From NCBI RefSeq assembly GCF_010093535.1, contig NW_022985203.1, forward strand, positions 408,143 to 472,142: 64,000 bases of DNA. Direction: 5' to 3'. This DNA comes from Lindgomyces ingoldianus. Lineage: Eukaryota > Ascomycota > Dothideomycetes > Pleosporales > Lindgomycetaceae. The position numbers and the translations under genes are program-made. Shown piece after piece: positions 43,337-57,461 of this stretch (within the stretch, counting starts at the first letter, position 1; the number at the start of each line of letters is the position of its first letter). Under the pieces are notes generated by a model. The model was not told the origin of the DNA. It ran no database searches and saw nothing but the letters and a program-made list of their open reading frames with translations.

Positions 43337-46300
43337 TGTCTCTCTAGCCTTCCTCCTCTACCTCTAGCGCTGTTAGTGCGGGCGTCTTTAACGTCCTTAT
43401 GCAGTCTAGCAGCCTAAGGCGCATCTGTGTTACTCTCTTAACTAGTTTTACTGCTAATTAGTAGTTTATTTAGTGTTTTAGCATAAATATATAAATTTTT
43501 TAGCTCTTTTACTTCCTTTTTATATAAAATGCTAATTATAGATAGGCTAAGAAGTAGCATGTAGTAGCTTTACTGTCTTATAATATTAACATTATTTTGC
43601 CTACTAGCACTAATTTGCAGCTGTAGGCAGCAAAAGTTATGTGTTATAAAAGGTACTTTTATGTAGTTCTAGTCTAGAGTTGTAGTTAAGTCTTAGCAAC
43701 TTTATGTACTTATTATTATAGTAGCACTACTAGTGCCTTTTTTTTTATTAAGTGTTATATGTTAGCTAACTTCTAGGCTAATGCCTGCGCTTTATGCATA
43801 TAGTAGAGCTGTAGTCTGCATTGTAACTACTATATGTAAGGGGTAGTAGCTTTTTCTTCTTCTATATACTAGATAAATAGACTATCTTTTTTACATATTC
43901 TTCTTTTCTAATCTTGTAATAAGAAAAATAAGTGCGTATAATAAAAAAAATAAAAAAAAATAGGCCTTATATAAAGGTGTTATTAGTCTAGTTAGTCTAA
44001 GGCATCTTTGCGCATAAGATCTAGCTAGTCTATAGATGCTTCTATCTAGACAGAGAGGCAGTTAGTTAGGACTAATAATTAAAAAGCCTAGTTTAGTGTT
44101 TTTTTTATACATGCATCTACTAAGTTATTTTTACTATTAATTTACTTTATTTTAGTAATTTCTCTTTTTTTATATAATTTATAAAGTAACATAATGTTAA
44201 TTATAAGTTACTTTTTACTAGTAGTGCCTAGCTTAATAAAGTAATTATATAGAAACTTTAAATCTATGCAGATTACTACTAGAATTAGTAGTAGTTTAAG
44301 TGTTTATATAATTTACTATAAAGTTGTACTAAGTATAATTACATTATTAAACTTTTTAACTATTTTATATAGTTTACTAGTAAAGACACTCTTAGTTACT
44401 CTTTTACACTTAGTAGAATTCTAGTGTATAATATTACCTAGTATTTTAAAGTAGTTGCTTTACTCTATATAGTCTTTATTACTTAATATAATTAAAAATC
44501 TTAGCTATAAGCTAAGGTTTTTATTATTAGCAAATAATTTATTTATAAAGATAAACAGCTTTGCACAGTTAAGCTGTAATAGTTAAAAGGTAAGACTATG
44601 CTTACTATTATCTATCTGCTATTAGATTTATGCGTTAAGTGTGTTAATATTATTATATAAAAGGTCTATAGTTTATGCAGTAATAAAGAAGTTAAATGCT
44701 GCCTCTAGTTAACATATAGATATAATGTATACCCCTTTTACACATTACTTAATATATTATTATGCAGCATTTTTATTCTTTAGGTTAATTATATAAAGGT
44801 AGCTTACTTATCCCTTTTAAGTAAAAACTACTATGTTATGCGTAAGTTTAATTCTTTTGCTATTAAACTTAATAGGCTACTTCTTTACTAGAATAGTTTT
44901 ACCTTTTATATAGAACTTTACTTTTTATAGTTTTTTCTCTTTTTTTTATACAAAATTCTTTGTTATAATGCTTAAAGTGTTGTCTATCTATAGGCTAGTA
45001 ATACTAAAGGTGTGCTCTTCTTTATTAGTAATTAAAAGGTAGGGGTTATATAAAAAGATATGCATGCGTAGCTTTTCTTTATAGTAGTTATAGTATATCT
45101 TAAACTAATATAGTCCTAATTTAGCAGCTCTATATAAAGGTTATACAACCTAGAGTATTGTATTTAGTAGAAAGCTTTAGTACATCTTCTTTAGTAGCTT
45201 TATATACAGCGTGCGCATAAGCTTATCTGTTAATTAGATGTATGCTTATATAATATTACACAGTTTAAAATGCATTCTGTACATAGCTCTTAGGCTTGCT
45301 TTTATAGCTAGAAGTAGTCTTTAGCTTATCCTTTAAATAGTTAGTAACTAGGTAAAGATTTCTTCTTTTTTTTTATCTAAGTAGCTAGCAAACACTAGGC
45401 AGGATTTCTTATATAGTTAAGTTGTTTTACTTTTTACTTTTTATATAAAGTAAAAGTTAAAAATCTAACCTTTATGCTTTATTAAGTTATACACTATAAC
45501 CTTAAAAGTGCTGTTAGTAATTAGGGTGTTTATCTCTGTGCAGTCTAATTCTTTAAATAGTTTTCTAAGTGTAGTAATTACACTATTTATATAGAGCTTA
45601 ATAGACAAGGCCTAATTATCTTTTTCCTTTTAGGTTAGGAATACCTAGTCTAGACTTTATGCAGGTTTTCTTTACCTTTTACTTCTCCTAGTATCTATAT
45701 TTTTCTTTTGCACTAGTGCAGCATTACTATCTTAAAGGGCTTAGTCTGTAGTAGGCTTTAGTTCTGCCTCTGCAACATTTTTATAAGGCTGTTCTCTTTT
45801 TCTCTTCTTTAAGGGATCCCTTTATATAGGGATTAGTTTATCTAGGTTATCTGTTATAAGTAAGTTATCTTCTTTCTTTTCTTTATAGTACAGTTTAACC
45901 TGCGTACATTAGAGCTTTAGTAGGCTATTTTTTCTCTTAATAATAATGTCTTTTCTTTTAATGCTCTTAATCTTATATAGGCTAGTCTAGCCTTTCTTCT
46001 CTCTTTATGCTATAATCTCTAAGCTAAGAGGGAGGTTAAGAACTTTATGTGTTGTAAAGCTATTATAGGTGTTAATTATATAATTAATGTTTACTTTTAC
46101 ATAGTCTTTTTAAAGTATCTTTATTACCTTTTATATAGCACTTGCTTATGTAATAATGTCTAGTAATAGTAGAGAGTCTAGGTTAATTCTTAGGTATACT
46201 CTAAAGACTAGCAGCGTAGGTACTAGACTGTGTGGGCTAGCTGTGTTGTTTAGAGCCTTAACTGCTATCTGTAGAATAGCCTTATTATCTATACAGTTAC

Positions 46301-49300
46301 CTAGCTTAGTCTTTAAAATGTTAAACACTTGTTAGAGAGGTGTGTGCGCACACTTAACCTTTCTAACTGCCTAATGTGCTTCTACAGGCATCTGCCTACA
46401 TATAGCTTTTATAATCTTTGCATAAGCTTAAAAATCCTCTAAAGTAAAGTTTATACTAAGGTTATGCATAATATAGTCTAGAGGTTCTTAATAAGTGTTA
46501 ATCTAGCATTTACACAGTGCATCCTAGGTATCTTGTGCAGACATAGATTTTAGAAATGTAGCAGCCTAAAATAATGTGTCTACATTAATAACATATAGGA
46601 CATCTTTATTATTAATTTATATAATATTAATAATAACTTTATAGTTAAAGTAGGTGTTATTCTTAATTATAAACTTAAATCTTTATAGGGCCTAGTTGTA
46701 TAATTAGCAGAGGTGGCAGAACTTCTTAATCTCTTCTAGCACTACAGCATTAATGTTGTAGCTAGCGCTAGTTAGCATCTTCTAGAGTCTCTTTATGCAG
46801 AGGTGTCTAAATTAGCAGTAGAGGCAGTAGAGTTCTAATTTAGTAAAGAAAGACATAAATTCTTCCTTACTAACATTAAAAAAAAAGTGTTTTTATTTTT
46901 ATATAATAAGTATAGTAGTTTTGTCTTTATATATAATAACATTTAAAATGTTATTAAAGTATGCCCTAAGTTAGTTAGCATCTACTAGTAATAGCAGAAA
47001 TAGTGTTAGAGTCTCTAGAATGTAGTATGTAACTAGACTAATTAAGTTCTAGATTTATATAGTACTAATTAATCCCTTTAGTGTCTAGCTTTTAAAGCTA
47101 ATATTTATTTAGCTAAGTATTTAATTAATTTCTATATATAGGTTCTTTTGTACATACACCTTAAGTTAAGACTTACTAATAGTAGAGATTTTTGCTGCGC
47201 TTATGTTCTATAGTTTACCTTAGTATACTATATAGTATTAGTTATTAAGGATAAACTGCTTAGCATATTCTTTAGGTTTAATGCTGTAGATGTCCTCTTC
47301 TATTGCACAGTGTAGATAAGTAGCAAAGGTAAAGTAGTTAATAGCTTTTTTAGCATTCTTACTCTTTTATTTTATTTTTTTTACATTATGTAAATTATTT
47401 TTTTCCTTAGAGTAACTTTTAAAGTCTTAGATGTATAAAGTAATAGCTTTATATAATAAAGTCTTATTATAGAAATTTTTATATAAGGCAACATACTAGT
47501 TCTTTGCTTATATATAGTTATTATAAGGGTAGTTTAATAACTAACATCTTTTCTTATAGCAGACAAAGCACTTCTTTATCTGTGTGCAGTTGTCTTTAGA
47601 TTATAGCCTAAACCTAGATAGAGATCTTCTATGTTATCCTTTTCTACGCAGAGGGAAGCTTTCTTCTTGTTATGCAGACTCTTGTTATGCAGAGTTATAT
47701 TAGCAGTCTATGTAGTATACATTAGGCAGTTCCTAAAAGTATTAGTTTACCCTTTAGTCTATAGTAACTTAAAGTAATGCCTGTAAGTTGCTAAATAAGG
47801 CTTTATATAAGGGCTTAATAGTAAACATAGCATGTTCTAGTTCTAGTTATCCTTAACAGGCTTATACAACAGCAGTGTGCAGTAGAACATCCTCTTAAAA
47901 TTCTATTTCTAGTGCCTTTTATATAAGTGTAAGCTTATTAATTATTGTTTTAAGGGCTTTATATAAACTCTTATTAAGGTTTTTTTATTAGTATTATGTA
48001 AAAGTTATTATTATTTAGTCTGTCTAGTACTAGCTATAGTTTACATTAGTGTTAAAGTAACTACTTAAAGTGTTATATAAATGCTTCTAGTTATGTCTAG
48101 AGCCTATGTTATGCATATAGTACATATTTGCCTAACTTTTTAGGATATCTAGAAAAATGTCTGTGTACTAAGTTTCCTAGATATCTAGCTATTAATATAA
48201 ATTAATAAAGATCCTTATTTTATTTATAAAGATGTTATATAGTTAACTTATATAGTTATTATTTTTTTTTTATACTTTTTAAAATTATATAATCTTATTT
48301 GCTAGAAGTTTTTTATTAGTAGTTTCCCTCTAAGGTAGAAGTTTGTACAGGTTGTAATGTAGTATAGATTATGCAGGTGGTATTAGTAGTGCATACACTA
48401 CTGCAGGCGGTGGTGTGTACGATTAAGGGTGTGGAGCAGGCGTTAGGTAGGGTAGCATGTATTGTTTATACAGTAATTAGTGTAGTGCTAGCTAAGGTGT
48501 AGAAGCAGGTAATGCTAGTATATTTAGTGTTAATAGCAGCATTATGTTTAGTCTACTTCTATGCAGAGCCTTATATAGTAATAAAGGTTATGTATAAAGC
48601 TTTTCTAGTATAATTACCTTTTTTTATGCTATATTATATAGCTTCTAGGCTTAGGTACCTTTAGTGCCTAGCTATAGTGTAATTCTCTTGTTCTTTAGCA
48701 CTTATATAAGCTTCCTTTTAAATGTGTAGCTAAGTGCTAAGAAGTTTTATAGTGTTTATCTTTTAAAATCCTTTATATACACACTTAGAAAGGTAGCACC
48801 CTTCTAAGTTATTATATATAAATTAGTAATTATATAACTTATGTATAATTAAGTTTATAGGCTTATTAGAGCTTTTAACATATTAATCTTATTATTCTAG
48901 TACTCTAGGCTAGTCTTATTCTATAGTGTTGCCTCTAATATCTCTATGTCCTTTATAAGTTATTTATATAATAGAAATTATTTCTTATTCTTTTTATTAT
49001 TATATAAAGTTATTAGTTGCTAATAAAATTTTATTATAATAGTATAGTTAATTACTTTTCTAGTAGATTACGCAGGTACTGCTGTTGTCTAGCTACTAGG
49101 TTATACAGCTTTAATAGCTTTAGTGTGCGCTTTACACTATCTCCTTTTTACTTTATACAGTAGTAGAGCTTACTGTGTAATGTAAAGGATTAATGTGCTA
49201 TTATCTAGCTACTAGGTTATGCAGCTTTAGTAGCTTTAGTGTGCGTCTTACACTATCTTTTTTTTACTTTATACAGTAGCAGAGCTTACTGTATAATGCA

Positions 49301-49477
49301 AAAAATTAATTTACTATTCTAAAAAATAAGTAACTAAATAAAGTACTTTATAAAGTGTAAGTACTCTACTATTACTCTTCTTAAAAGATAGGTAATAAAA
49401 TAAAGTACCTTATAAAGTGTAAGTACTTTATTATTACTTTTACTAATTTATAGTTAATTAAATTAACTACTAATTAG

Positions 49478-49757
49478 TGTTAAATAAGCTCTAACAGCTA
49501 GCTGCTTATAGTATAAGCACTTAAGTAGCAAAAGTAAGAGTAGTGTACAGTGTGCACAGTGTATAAAGTAGGTATAGTAAGGGCAACATGTTTCTAGTTC
49601 TATTACTCTTGTCTTTCCTCTGTACAGAGGAAAAGGGGGATATCTAGATGTTCGCGCACAGAGGTTCGCGCACAAGCATTATGTGACATAGATACGTGAT
49701 CCTGCTCGTGCGCGATCGTTTGTATCCAGGCCGCGACGCTGCTGCTGCGTACGGACA
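49478..49757 (-). repeat. right LTR of the Copia element
   Basis: 280 bp. Bases about 49,650-49,757 are RIP-spared (gatcctgctcgtgcgcgatc), while the rest is AT-shifted. Confidence 0.9.
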
Positions 49758-50095
49758 GCTTTTTTATTACTTAACTTTATATCTAAGTTTACAGCTTTTA
49801 TTAGCTTATTTTTTATATAAAAAAGTAAGTAGTTATAGCTAAAGTATTCTAACTTATAATAGTAATAGCATATAATATTATTCTTAGCTATTAGTGTTAG
49901 CAGTAAAGTTATAACTTACACTAGTAAAGCAGTAACTTATAGTTATAAAATATTTTTATAAGTAAGCTTTTTTAAACTTCTTTACATATACTAAGCACTA
50001 GTCTTTATAGCTACTTTTTATAAAAAGAACATAATCTGTTAGGCCTAGTAGCAGTAGTTAAAGAAGCTTATTATAGAGTTATAGTAGTAGATCTC

Positions 50096-50413
50096 TGTCA
50101 CGGTATCCTCCCCGGATCCCAGACATAACTGTATTGGACGCGTACTAGAGTATTATTAGTGCACGTCTGACATGAACACAACACAACACAGACATAAACT
50201 TAAGCATAAACTGCTTTAACACTAACTAAACCTAGAACAGGCTTAATTTATACCTAAAGCGCTTAGACTTCTAAGCTAAGTATTTAATTACTAATTTTTT
50301 CTTAAACCTTCTTATTTCTTATATAACATCTTGTACTTACTATAATACCTTACGTAGTAATTAAACTAGACCTCTATAAATCTTTATAACCTTACTTATG
50401 CATAATTATAACA
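50096..50413 (+). repeat. left LTR of Gypsy copy B
   Basis: 318 bp. The first 70 bases keep GC-rich sequence (gtatcctccccggatcccag); the rest is AT-shifted. Confidence 0.92.
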
Positions 50414-53400
50414 TTACATTATGTTAAAACCTTAGCTAAGAATAGCCTTTAAATTTAATTTAATAAGCTTAGTACTTACATAACTTTAAGCTATTAAAGT
50501 AAGCTAAGAAGCCTTTTAAAAAGCGCTTACTTTATAAAAAAGCTACTACATTATAAGCTTTAAAGCTTTTTAAAAAGACTTTAAAAAACAGCTTTATATT
50601 ATTAAGCAGTTTATTTCTGCTTTAACTTTTATTATAGTAGTAAAAACTAAAAACTTACTAGCCTTAAAGCTTACTTAAAAGTCTAGAGATAGCTTAACTC
50701 TTTTCTACCTAACACTACCTATAACTTGTAACTTTTTTAACCTAGTAATAAAATCTAACTAACTCTCTAATTCCCTACTGTTTAATAAAAAATAGAAAGA
50801 CCTACCTTCCTTTCTACATAAGCTCTAATATAAACTTAAAAAAAATGTAGACTAATTTCTTTTTAAACACTTTTAGTTACTATATACTTACTTTTAACTT
50901 AACTATAATATAATAGCCTTAATTAACTTACTAATAAATAAGAATATTATTAACCTAGATTAATTTATAGTGTTTCTGTAAGCAACTTATAAAGACTTAA
51001 ATAAAAAGTTAATAGCTTTAAGTTACCTAAACACTTTATAATAAAATAAAAAAAGCTTTACTTTACACTTTACTAAGTTCTACTAACTTATATCTAATAT
51101 AAGCCTAAATAAAATAAGTCTAATTATAGCCTTATATAACTCCCTCTTAACTAAACTGTAACGCGCTATAGTAGAAGAACCCCTTTTAAATAACCTTAAC
51201 ACGTATGTAAACCTAATTGCTACTTATAATAATAACATAAGGTTCCTCTCTGTACAAGCCCTAATACACCTCTAAACTAGCGCAGTTGTAAATAAGAACT
51301 TTAACATAATAAAAATTAATTTAAATTATGCTCTAGTTAGTTCTAAAAAGTGTAAAAATTATAAAAAAAAAGTTAATACTTTAAGTGTAGTAAGCATAGT
51401 TATATTTTTTAAAACTGCTTTATTTTTTTTCTTTAAGTCTACATAAGTAGCGCTGCTAGCACTTATTAAAAATTTTTACTATTTTAATCTTATTTTTGTA
51501 AGGGCTCTAACTTATATTTAAGCTTTAATCCTTTTTGCTACTCTTAACATAGCCGCAGCTATAGCAGTAGAAGCCTGCAAAAAGGCTTGTCCTAGGGCTA
51601 AGTTGCCCCTTAGGACTAATTTAACACTAGATCTCTGCTAACTTATAGGCTAAGTCCCCTACTAATAACTAGAAGTACTAAGTTAATATTCTTATATATT
51701 TATAATAAAAAACTATATTAGCCTTAATATAAGCTCTTATTAACTTAGAAGCAAATAGCATAAGTTACATTAATAAAGAACTAGCGCATAAACTAAATCT
51801 CTAATTAACACTACTTACCTAAATAATTTACCTAACTAGATTTAATAAAAAATAACTTAAAAAAAGTTCTATTTTCTGTACTATAACTATTATAATTACC
51901 TACTAACACTATAAAGAGTAGATTAAGCTCTATATAATAAACATAAAACATTATAACTTAATCCTAGAATAACTATAGCTATATTAGCATAAAGTTGCCT
52001 TTAATTACTAAAAGTAAGTCTTAAACTTTAACTCTTTTTAATGCTAAAATATATGCTTACACTTACACTTAAACAACACCTAAGTAGCACTTAATATAAA
52101 AGGTTTCTAGACTTACTTTTTATTAACCTAGAAAAAAACTACCTAAGTAAGGCTAATAAGCTAAGCCTTTTACTAAGATAAGCTATATAAAATAATTTAA
52201 CAACTACTTAAACTTAAAGAAAAAAAAGCCTTTAAGAAATCTTTACTTACTTAATTTAAACATAAACTAGGACTTAAACAGTAGATAGACATCTACTATA
52301 TAGAACCTGCCTTGTTTATAACTCTAGCTTAATAACTAGATTACAAAATCTACGCAGTTATAATTTCTAATATAGACTAAGCTTTAGCTCTCTAAAAATG
52401 CACTAACTTAAAAATAATAGTCTCTTAAGACTACTATAACTTGTTACATATTTTTTTCTAAAATAAGTTTAATAAGCTTCTAATATAACATCTATATAAT
52501 TACTAAATAACTTTTAAGCCTAGCAAACAACCTAGTTATAGGCTACTATATAAAATGTTGCTAAATAAATTAAAAGTGCTTTAAACATACCTTAATAAAA
52601 ACTTAAAAAAAAAGTTTATTTAAGCTAGCTTCTTACTAGTAGTGTTACCTATACTATTTATAAAGAAACTTAGAGGTAGGCTTTAATTCTATGTTAACTA
52701 CTAAAGACTAAATACTGTTACTATTAAAAACTAATACTTAATTTTTTTTTTATAAAAAACTCTAAGCTAACTAAGTAAAGCAAAGTATTTTATAAAGTTA
52801 AATATTATTACTGCCTTTAATAAGCTAAGGATAGTAAAGGGTAATAAGTAGCTAACAGTGTTTTAGACTTAATATAGACTATTTAAGTACCTAGTAATGC
52901 CCTTTAGCTTAGCTAACACGCCTAGTACTTTTTAACATTTTATAAATAACTTACTCTAACCCTACCTAAACATGTTCTGCACTGCGTATATTAACAATAT
53001 TCTAATTTATAGTAATAGCCTTTTAAAGCACAAACAGCATGTACGCCTAGTGCTAAAGGCTATAGAAGAAGCAGGTCTATAACTTAACATAGATAAATGC
53101 AAGTTCTACTAATTAAAGGTTACATATTTAGAATATATAATCTTTATAGATAGCATTTAAATAGACTTTATTAAGGTTTAGACTATGCTAGATTAGCAAT
53201 ACCTAAAGGACATAAAAAATGTTTAAGCCTTTATAAGATTTACTAACTTTTACTAATAATTTATTAATAACTTTTTATAGTAAGTAAGCCTTATAATTAC
53301 ACTTACTAAAAAAAAAATCTAATTTAACTTTAACTTAAATTACTAACAGTCTTTTAACTAGCTAAAGAAAGCCTTTACTAAAGCTTTAATACTTTACTAC

Positions 53401-55441
53401 TTTAACTTTAAACTACTAATACTTGTAGAAGCTAATGCCTTAGACTACATAGTAGCAGAAGTTCTCTTCTAGACTAAGCTAGATAAGACTATTAGGCCTA
53501 TTACATACTTCTTAAAAAGAATAAGTTCTACAGAAGGTAATTATAAGATCTATAATAAGAAATTACTTACTATAGTATACTACTTTAAATAATAGCAACC
53601 TAAACTAGAAGGTGTAGCGCATCTAATACAGGTTCTATCTAACTATAAGAACTTGTAGTACTTTGTAACTATAAAATAACTTAGCTACTAATAAGCTTAT
53701 TAGTTTAAATACCTATCTTATTTTAATTTTAAGATTACTTATTATTCTAGTTAAGACAGAGGAAAACTAGATGCCTTTATAAGGCAATCCTAAAATGTCT
53801 TTGCTTAAAAAGAAGTGTAAAAGGCTTAACACTAAACTTTACTTTAACCTAAGCTATTTTTAGACCTTAACTTAAATAAAATAGATTAGATAATTAATTA
53901 GATTATTACTAATAAGTATTTAAATAATAAATTTATTTAAGAAACTTTAGACCTGCTCTAAAACAGCGCTAGTTAGTTAAAGAAGGTAACACTAGCTAAC
54001 TATAAAAACTAAAATAGTAAGCTATATTACTATAACTAACTTATAATCTTTAATTCTAACAAACTAAGAATTAAACTACTCTAAATTATATACAACTTAC
54101 CTGTTAGAGGACACCTAGGCAGAGGAAAGACTCTTAACCTACTACAGAGAGAGTACTACTAGCCCTGCATGTTCTATACAGTACACTAATATGTATTATG
54201 TTGCTATACTTACTATAAAGTAAAGGCCTCTTAAGAAAGGTATAATAGCCTGCTTAAACTACTTCTAATTTCTAAATAAGCTTAGAAAGATATATTAATT
54301 AATTTTATTATAAACCTACCTTTATCTAAAGAGTACATAAATATTATAGTAGTTATTAATTACTTAACTAAGTATTAACACTTAATACTATGTTCCTCTA
54401 TAACTGCCCCTAATATAGCCTAGTTATTCTACTAATATGTATAAGTTTACTATAGCCTGCCTAACACAATTATATTAAATAAAGGTACGCAGTTTGTCTT
54501 AGCCTTCTAAGATAAACTCTATAAATAGCTCTAAATTATCCTCTATCTATCTACAGCTTTTTACCTAGAGACTAACAGCTAGACTAAGAATATAAACACT
54601 GTAATAAAATAAGTCCTATAAGTGTACATAAACTACTAGTAAGATAACTAGGTAAAATAGTTAGCTACAGCATAGTTTAAAGCTAATAATATAACATCTA
54701 AATTAACATAAGTATCTCTGTTCTTAGTAAACTATAGATACTACCTCTAAATAAGATTTAAACTACTTTTAAATACCCTTTAACTAACTTATTAATCTAT
54801 ATAAGTAATAAATGTAAATAGACTTATTAATAAGATTTAAAATATATCTAAATATGTTTATAAAAAGCTTATATAGGCTTAAGCTCTTTAATAAGAGTAC
54901 ATAAACTAATTCTAAACTCTTGCCCCTGCATATGCAGCTAGCAAGAAGGTCTAGCTAGACGCTAGAAATATCTAAATAAACTAATAATTAAAGAAACTTA
55001 ATTAGAAGAACTTTAGCCCTTTTACAGTAGCTTATATAGTCTTATTGCACACTTACTAATTAATCCTACCTAACAGCATAAAGATACACCCTGTGTTCCA
55101 CGTATTATTGCTGCGCTAAGCAGCCTCTAAATCTAACTATCTACCTAGATAGCTAAACTTGCTACCTAAACTTATTATTATAAATAATAAACTAGAATAC
55201 ATTATAAAAGACATTAAATAGATCTAGTTTAATAAGAAAAAACATACCTATAAATACTTTATAAAATAGACTAGATATAACAAACTGTTATAAGAACCTG
55301 CAGAAGCCTTATAAAAAAACTCTGCAGTAACCTAATTCTATGCCTAATACCTATCTAAACTAAACCTGTACTCTAATAAAGACAACCTAATGCTAGAACT
55401 ACTAATATAAAGGATTTCCTTTCTAATAAGAGGGGGGGTAC

Positions 55442-55759
55442 TGTTACAGTATCCTTCCTAGATCCTAGACATAACTATATTAGACGTGTACTAGAGTATT
55501 ATTAGTGCACGTCTAACATAAACACAATACAACATAGACATAAACTTAAGCATAAACTGCTTTAACACTAACTAAACTTAAAACAGGCTTAATTTATACT
55601 TAAAGCGCTTAGACTTCTAAGCTAAGTATTTAATTACTAATTTCTTTCTAAACCTTTCTGTTCCTTACACAACGTCTTGTACCTACTATAATACCTCACG
55701 TAGTAATTAAACTAGACCTCCGTGAAGCTCTATAACCTTACTCGTGCACAATCGTGACA
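55442..55759 (+). repeat. right LTR of Gypsy copy B
   Basis: 318 bp. Here the last 70 bases are the spared part (ctcgtgcacaatcgtgaca), the mirror of the left LTR. Confidence 0.92.
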
Positions 55760-56904
55760 ATCTCTATGTGTACAGGCAGTAGGCCTAAGAGGGCATTATA
55801 GATCTTATTCTTCTATTAGTCTAGTAGCAGCTTAGCTTTATTAGCTAGTTAAGTAAACTAAGCTTTAAAGTTTTTAAAGTTTTAAAATAACTTTATCTTT
55901 AGCTAGTAAAGCTTAGCCTTAGCTTTAAAGTGCTAGTAAGTGTTAATAAAGGCTTTTTTTAAGAATTTAATAATGCTAGTAGCTATTACCTACTAGTTAT
56001 GTTTCTTTATTACTTTAAAGTATAGTTATAAGTAGCTTAAAGCTTTTCTACTTATTCTTAATTTAGTATAGTGTACTTATGTATTTTTATAGTTCTTTAA
56101 GTTGCTATTTAGAGGGATAAAGTAGTTAGTGTTATGTAGTAGCTTACCTACTAGTAGGTTTTTTTAGTGCTTAATGTTATAGTTATTATTACTTATAAAC
56201 ATAAGTAGGTTTACTACTTTAGTAAAGTGTTATAAGCTTTTTTCCTAGCTTTATAAAGTAAACTATATAGTGTTTAGTATAGCTAAAGTTATAAGTTTAA
56301 AGCGCAGCTACTTTTTTAAAGTGCTTATAGTTAGTGCTACTATAAGTGCGCTACCTATTTATTTTAAAAAGTAGAAGTAAAAAGTGTCTATAAATGCTAG
56401 CTTAGGTAAGTCTTTTAAAGTAGTAGCTTTAATGTTTTAGTTAGCTAGCTTTACTAAGGTCTTATCTAGTAGCTTCTAAGATGTAGCTACCTGTTCTTAA
56501 GCCTCTAGTAGTTTTTTTTCTACCTTATTAAGCGCTTTTACTAGTGTGTTAGTATAGTTATTAAAGGTTTATATTTTAAAAACATATTAGACTAGCTTAT
56601 TTATAAGAACCACTTTTTTACTAGTTATAAGCATAGGTAGAGTAATAGTAAGATTGTAAAGCTTATATATATTATTACTTTATAAAACTTTTTTAGTTTT
56701 AACTACTATTAGCTTTTTATTTTACTAAGCCTATTTATAAAGTTTTTTAATTATGTAGTCTTTTTTAAACACCTTTTTACTGTAAACTTTAGCGCTGCTT
56801 TTAAGTGTCTTAGGTGCTAGCGTGTGCTCTTTACTAGTTAGTAGAGCAGTAAGGTCTATCTACATCTTAAGCTTTAAGAGTTTCCCTATGCTAGTATTAG
56901 TTTA

Positions 56905-57045
56905 ATGCTGCTAGCAGTGCAGCTAACTAGTTAGTAATGCTGCTAGTAGTGCAGCTAATTAATTAGTAATGCTACTTTAGGTTTTAAAAAAGTAAAGCAG
57001 ATAAAGTAGTAGTGCTGCTAGCAGTGCAGCTAATTAGTTAGTAGG
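56905..57045. repeat. imperfect 32-bp repeats in the old Gypsy gag region
   Basis: tgctgctagcagtgcagcta occurs at about 56,906, 56,938 and 57,013, the first two 32 bases apart. They lie in the minus-strand gag-like region of the old Gypsy element. Confidence 0.75.
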
Positions 57046-57277
57046 CTTGCTGTCTCTAGGCCTATAAGATGCCTACTGCCTTAGGGCTTTTAATTATGTA
57101 GTAGAGGATCTAGCAGGGTAATCTCTTCTAGAGTAATTAGTATAATAGAGCTCTAAACTCTCTTCTATTGTATAGGTAATATAGGCTCTTTCTTACAGTT
57201 TATTTAGCTGCAGCGTCTTACTTAGCACAGGGCTCTTTAAGAGGCGTTAGGGTACCTAGCCTAACTAGGATTTTACA

Positions 57278-57406
57278 GTAGTTGTTAGTAAATTAAGCTT
57301 ACAGGCTAATTACTTAGTAAGTAGTTGTTAGTAAATTAAGCACATAGGCTAATTACTTAGTAAGTAGTTATTAGCAAATTAAGCACACAGGCTAATTACT
57401 TAGTAG
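57278..57406. repeat. 43-bp tandem repeat, three copies
   Basis: The unit starting gtagttgttagtaaattaag repeats at 57,278, 57,321 and 57,364. It lies in the leader between the 5' LTR and gag of the old Gypsy element. 43 is not a multiple of three, so it is unlikely to be coding. Confidence 0.85.
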
Positions 57407-57461
57407 GACCCTAATATTGTGTTGCTGTCCTCTAGCTAAAATAGGATTAATTCTAGTTTAA

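Larger units (their letters stand above)
42560..49757 (-). mobile_element. Copia-type LTR retrotransposon (RIP-degraded)
   Basis: 7,198 bp with 280-bp LTRs (42560-42839 and 49478-49757) starting TGTT and ending GACA, and TSD GCTTT (42555-42559 and 49758-49762). On the minus strand the integrase comes first: fragments VLYVINVDTLF and DYIMHNL near 46,590-46,460, then ALNNTASPHSLVPTLLVFR at 46,260-46,180. An RT-type reading lies to the left at about 45,350-45,130 (IIQAYI, then a LYNLYIELLN-like block). Integrase before RT is the Ty1/Copia order. All frames are interrupted. It is inserted in the old Gypsy element. Confidence 0.85.
50096..55759 (+). mobile_element. chromodomain Gypsy LTR retrotransposon, copy B (RIP-degraded)
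   Basis: 5,664 bp with 318-bp LTRs (50096-50413 and 55442-55759) and TSD ATCTC (50091-50095 and 55760-55764). A G-run (agaggggggg, 55,428-55,437) before the right LTR is the polypurine tract, so the coding strand is plus. Readable relics, all with stops: RT at about 52,620-53,190 (STFxHFINNLL, CTAYINNILIYSNSLLKHKQ), integrase/H2C2 region about 54,060-54,700, the integrase end HPVFHVLLL near 55,090, and a chromodomain at about 55,190-55,310 (LEYIIKDI, KKHTYKYFIK, YNKLL-EPAEAL). The RT active-site pair is Asn-Asn where the family has Asp-Asp, as RIP would cause. Same family as copy A, opposite orientation, inserted in the old Gypsy element. Confidence 0.92.

Noticed and set aside
46146..46328. 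60-codon minus-strand open frame
   Set aside because: It is a surviving piece of the Copia integrase region, not a gene of its own.
49463..49675. 70-codon minus-strand open frame
   Set aside because: It lies across the right LTR of the Copia element and has no coding character.
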